Position numbers and translations under genes: made by a program
Notes under the pieces: model-generated
The model's input: only the letters and a program-made list of their open reading frames with translations
Told to the model about the DNA's origin: nothing
Database searches by the model: none
Origin: Lobosporangium transversale
Lineage: Eukaryota; Mortierellomycota; Mortierellomycetes; Mortierellales; Mortierellaceae
Assembly: GCF_002105155.1 (NCBI RefSeq)
Contig: NW_019028996.1
Location: forward strand, 248,001-312,000
DNA length: 64,000 nt
Reading direction: 5' to 3'
Shown: positions 34,823-45,943 of the stretch, piece after piece
Layout of the letters: each line of letters begins with the position of its first letter
Position numbering within the stretch: the first letter of the stretch is position 1

Positions 34823-35631
34823 TATGTTGGATGAGATTGTGTTTTATGAAGACAAGGCGATTTTTTAAGACCTTTAAATAGATAATAACTATGTACATAC
34901 AATACTATGTTATGAGGAAGCACATTGTCATAATCGTCTCATCATAATTGCTCCCGCAATCTAGTAACATTTAAAGATAAGCGGCCGTGGAAAAAAAAAA
35001 ATTTGTCAAAACACCAGAACTGGCGCCTGGGATTTGTCAGCGTATCGATTCATTGTCATTGTTTCTTCTGCACTGTATTTTACTGGCCATGCAAATCGAA
35101 CAACGACCCTTTTGAGACATCGCATAATGTTCTTGAATGGCCACAATAAACCAGATTCTGGTTGTACATTGGCACCTTGAAAAAAATCATCAAATCAAGT
35201 GACAGATGGATGAACTTTTGGTCATTGGCGCATGAATATGTTCAATATCAAACTTGTTTTAAACACTAGGTACCTGGATGATGGACTCAAGATCGCAGCT
35301 CAACTATGATATTGGACGTATTGATCAAGTCAGGATGAGCAACGACAAAGCCTGCTTTCCTGGCAGCAGTATGCTCGTGGCAATCGACGACGGGACGATA
35401 TTGCGCAGTCGTGCTCTGGTCCGATAATAACTGGATTGGCTATCAATTTTTTTTTTTTTTTTTTCCAGAGTTCATGTACACCATTTGGTTTTGCCGGCTG
35501 TTGAACATGATTCCGACTCCAATATCTTGATACACCTTCTCATTTCAGCTTTAATCCTTTATTCATTAATTCATTCACTTGCGTCCTGCCTACTTTCCTT
35601 TTTTTATTTCCCATAATCAGTGGATTCTGCA
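34823..35631. other. Divergent promoter region oxidoreductase / Per1
   Basis: About 810 bp between two divergent genes. A T run at about 35447-35464 and a pyrimidine-rich leader before Per1. No gene seen. Confidence 0.5.
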
Positions 35632-36669
35632 ATGCTGCTACATCATGCGCGTGAACAACGCGTCTTCAGTAAACGCAGGAACGTTGCCATTATGATTGGA
35701 TTGACATTACTCTTCTGTGCATCGCTCGCATGGGCATCCTCTGGTGATCGGCAGCCCCAGTACATTAACTGTGTCGATAAATGCAACAAAGAAATTTGTC
35801 AGCGATCCGATCTAACTGGACTTACGTCGGAACAACTTCAGGAACACGATCTGACCCTGCCACTGCGACTGCTTCACTGGACATGCTTTGACAATTGCCG
35901 TTATCGATGCATGCAATCGATCACCGAGATGGCACTTCAAGAAAAGCAAACTGTACACCAATACCACGGCAAATGGCCCTTTTACCGCTTCTTAGGCATG
36001 CAGGAACCCGCATCGGTGTTGTTCAGTTTATTGAATGGGTACATGCATGTGCTCGCATGGTCCAAGCTTAAGCGTGTCATTCCCGAGGACTACTATATGC
36101 GTCCGTACTATTTGGGCTATGCAATTATGGGTATTAACACATGGGTGTGGTCAGCGATCTATCATTCACGCGACTGGCCCAGCACTGAGAAACTTGACTA
36201 CTTTTCAGCAGGAGCAGCTATCATGTATGGACTCTTTTACACAATCATTAGAATCACACGTATGGTACAAGTCAAATCGCAGCTGATGTGGGGGCTGATG
36301 TGTTTGATCCCTTTGGTGTTGCACATCTCGTACTTGACCTTTGTCCGGTTTGACTATGGATACAACATGGCAGCAACAGCAACAGTAGGAGCCGTACATA
36401 ATTTGTGCTGGATCGGCTGGAGCATCGCCAATTGGCGTGAGCGTCCTTATGCATGGGAGCCAACAGTGACAGGCATATTGCTGACATTGGCAATGTCCCT
36501 GGAGGTTCTTGATTTTGCACCATTGTGGGGTATTTTGGACGCCCATTCGTTGTGGCATGCAGCGACTATTCCGTTAATACCGATCTGGTACCGGTTCTTG
36601 CTCAGAGATACAGAATGGGAAGTGCGTAACAAGAAAGGAGTGCTGCATAGATCTTCTCGCCTTGACTAG
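35632..36669 (+). CDS. PER1: GPI-anchor lipid remodelling protein Per1/PGAP3
   Basis: ER membrane phospholipase-like hydrolase of the CREST superfamily that removes the sn-2 acyl chain of GPI anchors, needed for GPI-protein sorting. One exon; the ATG at 35632 gives 345 residues. A basic start and hydrophobic stretch (about 20-36) ending AWASSGD is a signal peptide. The luminal Cys pairs CVDKCNKEIC and HWTCFDNCRYRCMQ are diagnostic. Further family motifs are GKWPFYRFLGMQEPASV, the CREST-type serine/His pattern IYHSRDW, and DFAPLWGILDAHSLWHA, whose histidines belong to the proposed active site. Seven or so membrane helices follow. Length matches the family. Confidence 0.93.
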   Translation: MLLHHAREQRVFSKRRNVAIMIGLTLLFCASLAWASSGDRQPQYINCVDKCNKEICQRSDLTGLTSEQLQEHDLTLPLRLLHWTCFDNCRYRCMQSITEMALQEKQTVHQYHGKWPFYRFLGMQEPASVLFSLLNGYMHVLAWSKLKRVIPEDYYMRPYYLGYAIMGINTWVWSAIYHSRDWPSTEKLDYFSAGAAIMYGLFYTIIRITRMVQVKSQLMWGLMCLIPLVLHISYLTFVRFDYGYNMAATATVGAVHNLCWIGWSIANWRERPYAWEPTVTGILLTLAMSLEVLDFAPLWGILDAHSLWHAATIPLIPIWYRFLLRDTEWEVRNKKGVLHRSSRLD

Positions 36670-37475
36670 ATACCTATGGAGGCGATTTGAACATGACAAA
36701 AGACCATTGTCATAGGTGGCTAATAAAGAAAGAAATACAAGGTATAAATATTAAATATAAATATATATGTATATATGTATAGATGTATATATATATAGGA
36801 ATTACAGAAATTACGCGTAATTTTTTTTTTTTATTCTGTGTGTGGATAAATTAGGTGTAAGTTGTGTGGGAAGTAAAAAATTACAAGAATAATAATAATA
36901 ATAAATAATTGGATTCCACCGAATGTGGACAGAGAGGGTGGGATTCTTGAGGTATCTTTCCTTTTGTGGGTCGGATCTTGATGAGCGGTACATAAAATGC
37001 AGTGCCCTTTGCTCTCTTTTTTTTCATCTCTGCATGGATAGATGCCTCTTTCCCACTCCACATTGACAGACCGAAAGAGAGAGAGTTGGAAGCAAAGGTT
37101 TTTTCCCTTGGCTTGGACAGACTAGTACAGACACGGATACAACAGATCTTGAATGAAAATCGCCATTGGTGCACAGAGAGATGCATTGTGCTTTGCATTT
37201 AAATACAATGCCCGTGACTAGTGATTAGTTGAATGTCTTTTTGTTTCTCTTTTCTTTTTTTTCTGTCTCTCTTTCCCTTTTACTTATTTCTTATTTCTTA
37301 TTTCTTATTACCATTTTACTCCTCTTTTACTGTTTCTACCCGTCACTGCCCCTCTCTCCTTCGTATCTCCTCTCCTCTGCTTTCTTCGCCTACTGCTCTC
37401 CTGTCCCTGTCTGTTTAAACTCCCTCCATCGCCTCTACGTTCATCGACCCCGCCCTTTTTTGGCTTTGACCTCCC
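36670..37475. other. Intergenic region Per1-transporter with TA-rich microsatellite
   Basis: About 800 bp. AATAAA at 36722-36727 is a likely Per1 poly(A) signal. An AT/ATGT microsatellite spans about 36745-36798. From 37229 on the sequence is very pyrimidine-rich (CT), the probable promoter and leader of the transporter gene. Confidence 0.5.
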
Positions 37476-40424
37476 ATGGCTTCTTCGCCCTCCTCCAACG
37501 CTCGTCTAGTCCCTAGTCGACATAATTCTGCAGACATACTCTCTTCCTCCCCAAATCGTGAAGCTGCTACTCGATTGCTCTCCTCTTCTCCCTATGCCCA
37601 ACCTTACTTTAACAGACCTGCATCGCGTGGTAGCAGTGTCAATGGCGACAACAACCCTACTCCATCCTCTTCATTCCGATCTCCATCCACTCTTCAAAAC
37701 TACCGTCAAAACAACGAGGGTCCTTCAAACGCTCAGAACATCCCAGTCTTGCCCCGTTCTGGTCTTGACAGTAGTAGCAATAGTATTCATGGTAGTTACG
37801 TGAGCGGTACTCCAGGTTTTACTGATTCAATCAATCCTGTTGTCGATATTCCGGCTGATGAGGCCTCGAAGGTCGTCAAAAAGCATCTTGTTCTTAATTC
37901 GCCCTCGCGTGACAGCCTTGACTCTGACCGTAATGGTGCTAATAATGCGGGACCCTCTTCTTATGGTGCAACTAATGATGGTGCAGGAACTTCGGAAATT
38001 GTTGATTATACAACAGCTTTCAAGTTACCAGGAGGAGCCATTACCCGCGACGTCTACAAGTGGCAGGCTGATCAGGAGAACGAACAGAACCGGCGAGGTA
38101 ATTTTTTTTTTTTTGCCAATTCATATTTAAACTATTTAAACAAACTTGATAAAGATGAGCAGGATCATATTTTTTTTTATTTTTTTTTTTTGTACTCTGC
38201 CGTTGCAAAATAGTTTACATCTTAGACTTGATCAAATCTAAATACAAATGTTTGTTCCCATGCTCAATTAGCTCGCTCGAGGTCTTTCTATCTGCCACGC
38301 CCTGTTGAGCCATCAGTCACAACTTTAAAGCAACCCGGTGGCATGCGGAGATACCACATGATCATGAAGGCAAATGCAAGCGGACGTCAAGCCAACGTCT
38401 TCACCAAGAGCTTCATCGATTTCTTGGCCATGTATGGTCACTTTGCAGGAGAGGACTTGGATGAAGACGATGAAAGCGGTGATTATGATGAAGAAGGTGG
38501 AGAAGGAGAAGGCTCGAGAACTCCAGGTTCTGGTATGGAATCCACACCCCTGATACCAAAATTACAGCAACCTCCCCAAGGAGATGCTACACCCGCCAAA
38601 GCTGTGTTTTTGCTACTAAAGTCATTTGTTGGAACTGGAATCATGTTCTTGCCTAAAGCGTAAGTGGATTATACGGCTGATACTGATAAGTGACCCATGG
38701 AAACAGATCGCATTTGATTACACTTGCGTGGCCGAAAAAAAAAAAAAAAAAAAAAAAGATAAAGGCTCATGTGGGCAGGCACATGGTTAGGCTCGAGAGA
38801 ATACAACGAGTGATCAGGATATGTCAATGCAAACATGGATGGATATTAATCAAAAACATGCTTTTTTCTTTTTTCGTTTTTTTTTTTTTTTTTTTTTTTT
38901 TTGCCTGATGATTTTATCACATTAAGGTTCAACAATGGTGGTATCTTATTCTCGTCTGTAGTCTTGGTCCTCATTGCTGCCATTTCACTCTTTTCCTTCC
39001 TGCTGTTGGTCGAGTCCCGTCAAGTGGTTCCCGCCTCTTTTGGTGATATCGGAGGCCATCTCTATGGTCCATACATGCGTCAGGCAGTCCTATGGGCCAT
39101 TGCTATTTCTCAGATTGGTTTTGTCTGCGCTTACATGAGCTTCGTCGCCACTAATTTGGAAGCCCTTGGCAAGAACGTGCTGAATTTCTCAGAGTCATTC
39201 CCTTCCTATATCTTCGTCCTCATCCAGCTTGTTGTCTTTATCCCATTAGCTTTAGTACGGTCTTGTGTTCTGATGTTTTTTGCGTAGTTATAGAGCTGTC
39301 AGATTACTTTTGACTGAAGCTATATCTCTCTTGTTTCCTAGATCCGCAACATCGCCCGTCTGTCCTTCACTGCTGTTGTAGCTGACGTATTTATCTGCTT
39401 CGGATTGATATACATGTATTATTTCGACGTAAGTCTATCTCCTATTCCATTTGTGTAAGCGGATCATGTTCCACTCGTCAAGTATTTTGTCCTGACCTTG
39501 CTTTCCCTGTTATTGTCAACTTAGATCTTCACTTTGGCCACTAAGGGATTGAGCGATGTTGTTATGTTCAACCCCAGGGACTTTTCTTTGTTCATTGGAA
39601 CTGCTGGTAACTACATCGTCTCTACAAGTTTTTATTTTATTTTGATTTTTGTCCTTGTTTTTTTGTTACGATGAATATGGGAAGCGCACTATTAACATGT
39701 CTATCGCTCTACCCTTGTATTTTATTAATACTTCAGTGTTCACATTTGAAGGCATTGGGCTTATTATTCCAATTACAGAAGCAATGAAGGAGCCCGAAAA
39801 GTTTCCAAAGGTATTGACAGGCGTAATGATTGGCATTACAGTTCTGTTCACATCTGTAGGAGCACTTTCGTATGCTGCCTTTGGATCCAAGACCGAAACC
39901 GTGGTTTTACTCAACTTGCCCCAAAAGAGTCATTGGGTGCAGTCTGTTCAAGCCCTATATTCGATCGCCATCATGCTTTCAATCCCTCTGCAATTATTCC
40001 CTGCTATCCGTATTATGGAGAACGGTCTTTTCACTCGCTCTGGCAAATATAACACAATGGTCAAATGGCAAAAGAACTTTTTCCGCATCCTGTCCTTGTT
40101 CATATGTGCAGCGATCTCGATCTGGGCTGGAGATGAGCTCGACAAGTTTGTCTCTATCGTTGGCTCTATTGCTTGTAAGTTTTTATTGATTTTATTTTTT
40201 TCCGTCATCTCTTAAATAGTAGGACTGATCCTGAAACCACCATAATTATTACAATTTAATATTTACTAGGTATTCCATTGGCTTACATCTTCCCCGCCAT
40301 GTTCCACTATAAAACCCACCCATATCGGAAGTCGCGTATTTTTGATATTCTCTTGATTGTCTTCGGAGTTATTACCATGGTCTACACAACTGGCAGCACG
40401 GTCTACCAGTGGATTGAAGCCTAA
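37476..40424 (+). CDS. Vacuolar amino acid transporter (AVT3/4-like, AAAP family)
   Basis: Secondary transporter moving neutral amino acids across a membrane, in yeast from the vacuole to the cytosol. Seven exons: 37476-38097, 38272-38659, 38927-39254, 39342-39428, 39525-39606, 39737-40174, 40270-40424; every phase closes, 699 residues. A Ser/Asn/Pro-rich N-terminal region of about 310 residues is cytosolic by analogy and ends in an acidic patch (DLDEDDESGDYDEEGGE). The transporter domain starts at about 314 (KAVFLLLKSFVGTGIMFLPKAFNNGG). Later motifs, GTAVFTFEGIGLIIPI and FPKVLTGVMIGIT, are diagnostic of the AVT3 branch. About eleven membrane segments are readable. Intron 2 (38660-38926) contains both an A run and a T run. 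Confidence 0.9.
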
Positions 40425-40694
40425 AAACTCTCAAGTCTTATCTTACATTCCCTCTCCTGTGTTTAGTTTTTTTTTTTTTTTTTTTTCCTACGAGTGTCAT
40501 TACATCACGTAGCCTGTCTTTTTACTCCTTTTTTATTATTTCTTTTTATCATAGAACTCCAAGAAGTTGCCGCAATCGAGTCACTCATTCATTTACAATA
40601 AAGCCTCTTCTAGAAGCAAAGAATTTTTTTTATTATATACTATCATTAATGTTTACTGTTGGTATTCTGTAATAGTCAATTTTCGCTTTGGATT

Positions 40695-41726
40695 TTAAAG
40701 CCGTCGTAAGCTTCGCTTCCGGCTATCTATAGCTCCTTTAGGGTCCACAAGGGAAGTCACACCATGCAATGTTCGGACGGAGGTAATACCACCGAGTGCT
40801 CGTTCCCTCATTGTATCAGGTTTAATAGATCCTGGCATGTGCCTTAGCATAGGGCTCGCCCATGAAGATGAAGACTGGTTATGACTTGCTGATAATCCTT
40901 GCAGCGTCTGACGAGCGGATAGACTGGAATTAGGGTTAGGGATGATGCCGGGACTGAGGCTGGGATTAGAATGACTGACCAACATCTGTTGATGTTTTTG
41001 TGGGGCTATAGGGTCAAATAACCAATCCTCTTGGGGCAGTTTACGTTTGATAGGTATAGAGGGTGTTCCATTACAACCAGATCCTTGAACGGGTTGTGAT
41101 GACTGAGCCTGAGTCTGAGATTTAGTGGCACGGGTCTGATCCGATGATGTATTCATATCATGACTTTCCTGGGAAAGGCATTTCCACTGTTCTTCCTGCT
41201 TGGTCTTTACTGTTGCCCCTACAGTTCTTTCATACTGTGGAAGGTTTTCATTATTACTATGATGGTCATGAGACATACCGAGATCTGTGTTGCTATCATT
41301 GCTGATACTGTTACTGGTGATGATGGTTGTGGACATGTTTGAGGTTGTATTATTTGATTCCCCAGAGACTGATTTTGTTGATGAGGCTGATGACAGAGTT
41401 GAAGTTGATGAAGGAGAAGGAGAAGAAATAGAGGCTGTTGATGTAGATGCCGACAGAGGTTTAAAAATATCGTTTCTTCCTCTGGCATGGATACTCGTCA
41501 TTAATCTAGCGTGCTTTGCATAATCATCATAACGCTCCAATAACTGACGTCCAGCTTCTTCATTCAATGCAGACTCTGGATTAGGAACAATCAACAGGCA
41601 TTTGATCACCAGCAAGATATGTCGAAGACCCAAATCCTTTTTCCAATCCTTTTTGAGTGTGCTCACACAGATGTCGCCTTGTTTTGAAACATTTGGATGA
41701 AATATTTTGGTGACGAAGAAGCCTAG

Positions 41727-41760
<34 letters not shown>

Positions 41761-42229
41761 ACAACGAACTTCAGAGAGCTTTTTTTTTCTTCTTTGAAAT
41801 ACAAAAAATTACTAGAATTGGATAAATAACAATCGTCTTCGTCTTTTTCTTCTTCTTCTTACATTTTGGGGGCGAGTTTGGAAAGTCTGCACTCAATTGG
41901 ATCCGTATCCTGAAAACACCGCCTTCATATGGTGTTCCTCCTAAAATAATGGTAATAATGATAACGCATGATAATATATTTAGTTGACAAGACGATATTA
42001 AATTGTTAAAAAAGAAGGTATTCCGATGAATAATTGCCTGAAATTTCTGAATGCATTGTTGCTCAGGATTGTTTGGAATTCAAAATTTACCTGGACCTTG
42101 AATCCAGGCTTGAATGTCTGTGATGGAGTCCTCATTCAGAATGAGACGGATGCCTTCTGGAGGGTCTTGCTCTAAGGCATACAGTTCTCGCGTCACCTTT
42201 CGCTGGGCTGCCGGCGAAATGGAGTCCAT
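40695..42229 (-). CDS. UBE2S: Ubiquitin-conjugating enzyme E2, UBE2S-like
   Basis: E2 that in animals extends K11-linked chains for the anaphase-promoting complex (APC/C). Exons 42229-42091, 41940-41863, 41722-40695, 414 residues. The UBC core covers about 1-150: [40 protein letters not shown] with catalytic C91, then [40 protein letters not shown], the UBE2S pattern. A low-complexity Ser/Thr/Gln/Asn-rich region of about 250 residues separates it from the tail KRSLRRL; the last four residues LRRL are the APC/C-docking peptide of UBE2S. The family member in humans is 222 residues, so the linker is expanded. Intron 2 ends in 30 T in the sense strand just before CTAG, an unusually long polypyrimidine tract. 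Adjacent to ATG7, same strand, 195 bp apart. Confidence 0.9.
41727..41756 (-). repeat. T30 tract (sense) at the 3' end of UBE2S intron 2
   Basis: 30 consecutive A on the plus strand, i.e. T30 in the transcript, directly before the CTAG acceptor at 41726-41723. It acts as, or has grown out of, the polypyrimidine tract. Confidence 0.7.
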
Positions 42230-42424
42230 GTCACAATCTATATATTTTTTATAAGATTGAGAGCGATGCGATGGATGTCAAGATGTAAGTACAAAAAGGA
42301 ACGAAATTGTGCTACAATCAGCAAATGACAACACAGCCACAGAGGGTGGCTGTGCTCACTCGCGTGCTTTATTAACTTTTTAATAATAATAAAAAAAAAA
42401 ATAAAAAAAAAAGTATTTATCTTG

Positions 42425-45329
42425 TTATATATCCTCGTCAGAGTCCTCATCCCATTCCATGTTCAGCTCCTCACTTTGTTCCTTCATCTGAGTCAATCCA
42501 GTCACGTCCTCCAGATGCTTTGCATCCTGAAAGACCTTGGCCAAGAACCCAAACCCTTCTTTTTCATATGCTTCCAGAATAGCATCAGAACACGCTGTGC
42601 ACCGATCATAGGCTTGTCCTGAAATCAAGAGATTCTTGAACCGCGACAGGAACCCACGGATTTGGTGTGGTAATAAACCTAGTGTAGAGACCTGATTATT
42701 CTGCGTCCTTCCTTCCTGATCGCCTTCATCATCAGCCTTATCAGCAGGCGCGCGCATTCTATATAAATCAGTAATATGTAATATAACAATCATAAGTACC
42801 ATTTCTTAATTCATATACTCTACCAGACCTTGGGCCTGACATACCCATCGGGATGATGCAAGAGTGAGACTAGCATCTCAACTGCTACGGCACTTGCTAT
42901 GGCTGAGAGTCCTGGGCGGGTCACTGTGCACTGTTGGTCAAGAGTCCTATCCGAGAGCGACTAAAAACATTTTTCAATATCACAGATAGCACATGTATAT
43001 TTCCAGGATCATAAAGTAGAAAATAAAAAGACCACCTACATCTGTAGGCGCAACAACGTCGTTGCAAAAGTAACATCCCAATGGTGAGGAGCCGAAAGAA
43101 GCATGGTATTCATGATCTTGGCCAATGCCATGACGCATCACCAGAAAAGTATCAAACCCAAGTGCTGCATTAATAACAATCTAATAGTGAATCGAAGGAC
43201 AAATGGTGGACAGGTTGGTAAAGGTCATTCGAGCAATAACTTTTTTTTTTTTTTTTTTTTTTTTTTTCTTGATTGAATCAATGAGTTGAACAAAAAGCGA
43301 TTCTTTTTTGTATCCCACCTTCTTCATCCTGGCTCCTAAAAGTGTTGGGAGCCAACGGCTTTCGCGACTGTCCATAAGCAAAAATATGACATCATGCTGC
43401 TGAAAGAGGTCCTCCAATTTCTCAACGTCTCTCTGAACACTCTCGTACAGCTGAGGACTGATAGGATGTCCTGGCATTGGAATTGACAAGGTATGGCCCA
43501 CTGCATTCTGAGGGTATCATATATTACGCATTAAATAAAGTTAGTATCCATGATGGCCCTGAACATATTTAAGTTATGCACAGGATCTACTTACAACACC
43601 TGGATACACCTTCCGGAGACTAGCCGCGGCGGTGATCGCCTTATCCTTTCCGCCCTCCAAACAATCCTCAAACTCAAAGAGAGGTTGTCGGACTGGGTTC
43701 GAGAACGACACTTTGGCGTTGTCAACTAATGTAATGTTACGGATACCCCATCCTAACAATGAGCGGGCGACATAGCATCCCAGAGTTCCAGCTCCTAGGA
43801 GTAGACACCGTGTTTCCTGCACCTTTTCCAATTGCAAATCCGGTAACAACCTCCATCGCATCAGTTTCAAATTCAGATCTACAGCAGTGTCTGCAAGTCG
43901 GGTTGGGTCCATCAGAGGAGCTAGGTCCGCAAGACGTGGGCCAAGTTTTCCTTGAGCATTCTTTTCCCATCCCACGGCCTTTGGACAAGCTAAATCAAAA
44001 AAGTGTTTTTGTATATCAGCTCAGATAGGTACCCTCTTAATCGGTTTAAAGGATTTTGACCCATTTGTTTTCCATAGATTGAAAAGCCGACATACTGGAA
44101 AGAGGGACATAGGATGGAACCTCCACTGTAAATATCTTGCTAGCACTAATGTCCTGCTTGCCAGGGACTTCACGGAAACACAGTACTCGGACTTTGGAAA
44201 CCCTCCATTGGTAATAGAGAAGAGTCAAGAAATTTCGCAAAGGCCACCCAGGATTGCTATCTAGCGATGATGGATCTGCAAATCCAACAACGATCTACAG
44301 ACAACAGTATCAAGTCCGGTAAGCATATGCGCTACAACACAACTGACTTGTGGAGTATGATCATTTCTCAAGTGCTGTTACCTGCTCAGGATTGCATCCA
44401 GCATAAAATGTATCCCAATCTTGAAGACGTGCGACCAAGGTTGTGGACATTGAGGAGTTGTCGGAACTCTCTTTGATGAGAAAGAAGCCATGCTGAGAAA
44501 GAGGATAGGTTTCGCGGTATCGATTTAGTTGAACATGTAGGTTTTGAATGTATGTCTGTGACCAAGCAGAACCAATGTCCTGAAATGCGCCAGCAGTCCA
44601 TGCAGGGTCGGCCACCAAGGCCGGGAACGCGAACCAGTAAAAGAATTTGAACTTCTTGAGGTCCGCAAATGTAAGAAGTAGGAATTTATTGAGAAGTGAT
44701 GGATCAAGCACCGCCTTTCCAGATGTGATGTCTTCCCAGATCTAGAAACAAATGGGAGTGAAATGATACATATTATCCATGTTGGGCCGCTTGGTTAGTA
44801 AGGCATATTCCTCGCGGGAGAATACACACTAATTGCGGGAAAGTGAAAATGCCAATATTTAGATCCAGTCTCTCTCAAGCATACCTGATCAACGGTCATC
44901 TTGAACAATGCAGTCCTATCTATTGATTTGAAGTCTTCAATGGTATTTGTATTTTTAACGAGGCCAGGAGCAGGGTATGTGAAGGCTGGTGCCCTGAAGT
45001 AAAAAAAAATAAAAATAAAATAAAATCAGCTAGCGCGCGAAACAAGCTTTGAACCGATCAAAATCCCCATGTTTTGTTTATTACCTGGATGTTGACGCAT
45101 GTTCAGACTCTAAAACGTCTGGGAATGCCCCTGTCCCAAGACAGAGACGTGCAGGCAGAGCAACAGTGGCGTCTTTGCCGGGAACACGGACCTGATGCCC
45201 TGTAGCATAGTATCCAAAAATAGACTTGAGCGAGTCATCGAGCTTGAAGACGTCCATCTTGCGTTGAGTCAAAACTTGCCAAAAGGGAGCCTCAACGGCC
45301 GAGGCCCATGAATGAAATTGGAGGACCAT
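42425..45329 (-). CDS. ATG7: Autophagy E1-like activating enzyme ATG7
   Basis: Activates Atg8 and Atg12 for autophagy in the cytosol. Nine exons: 45329-45085, 44993-44885, 44741-44382, 44294-44096, 43989-43595, 43507-43319, 43180-43040, 42960-42845, 42758-42425; all phases close, 695 residues. N-terminal domain motifs [16 protein letters not shown]-like and PGWPLRNFL are intact. The adenylation domain has [21 protein letters not shown] and [11 protein letters not shown]; catalytic C538 lies in [14 protein letters not shown], and [16 protein letters not shown] follows across the exon 7/8 junction. The C-terminal part has [15 protein letters not shown] and a final acidic tail. For exon 8 the donor GTATGT at 42844 was chosen over a nearby GTCTGG, because only it joins to exon 9 without a stop. 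Start ATG at 45329 fits the family N-terminus ([15 protein letters not shown]). Confidence 0.94.
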
Positions 45330-45469
45330 ATCAATGGCGTTTTGGGGGAATTTGGAGGATGTAGGTGGTAACAATAGCGTCCAAGTGAGAAAATAGAGGA
45401 AAAAAAAATAAAAATAAAATAAAATGATAGAAAAAAAAATATATAAAGAAAAAGAGAGAAAAGAGAGAA

Positions 45470-45500
<31 letters not shown>

Positions 45501-45943
45501 AAGAGAGTGAATGCTAAGAAGAATGGAATGCCATCACTTCATGAACCTCCTTTGTTTCCTGTTGCGTGAGAAGAGACGCTGTCACCTGTGTCGACTTCTT
45601 TTTGCGGCGCATGTTACCAGTTTAGATGGTGTTTGTTTTGTGTGCATGGACCCTCCTGGAGTGAATTCCAATGGTTGGTGACGATAATTCATGGGCATCC
45701 CACCATCACAGAGCACTCCTAAAAGCCATGTCTGTTCATGGATCACAATTAAAGTAGTGGCTTTTTTTTCTTTTAATCTGTTGCATTTGGAGGATACATT
45801 CTCTCTCCATTCTGATCATTCAGCTTCGATCAAGCTTTAAAGCCAATTACTTTCTTTATCCTACAGGCATACACTTCCTATCACGACCATCGCCTTTGCT
45901 CCTAAACCTCAAGTCCAGAGCTTTGCCTTATTCTTTTTAGTGC
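45330..45943. other. Divergent promoter region ATG7 / dioxygenase-like gene with GA repeat
   Basis: About 610 bp; a GAAAGA/GAGAAA microsatellite lies at about 45450-45508, just before ATG7. The rest shows no gene. Confidence 0.5.
45450..45508. repeat. GAAAGA/GAGAAA purine microsatellite
   Basis: About 60 bp of tandem GAAA and GAGA units without pyrimidine interruption on the plus strand, ending at the GAGTG near 45508. It lies about 120 bp before the ATG7 start codon, in the promoter or leader. Confidence 0.7.

Noticed and set aside
42820-42845. GTCTGG as donor of ATG7 exon 8
   Set aside because: It leads to a stop codon in exon 9; the stronger GTATGT donor 18 bases earlier keeps the frame.
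45450-45508. CRISPR-like array
   Set aside because: It is a simple purine microsatellite without spacers; no CRISPR array exists in the window.
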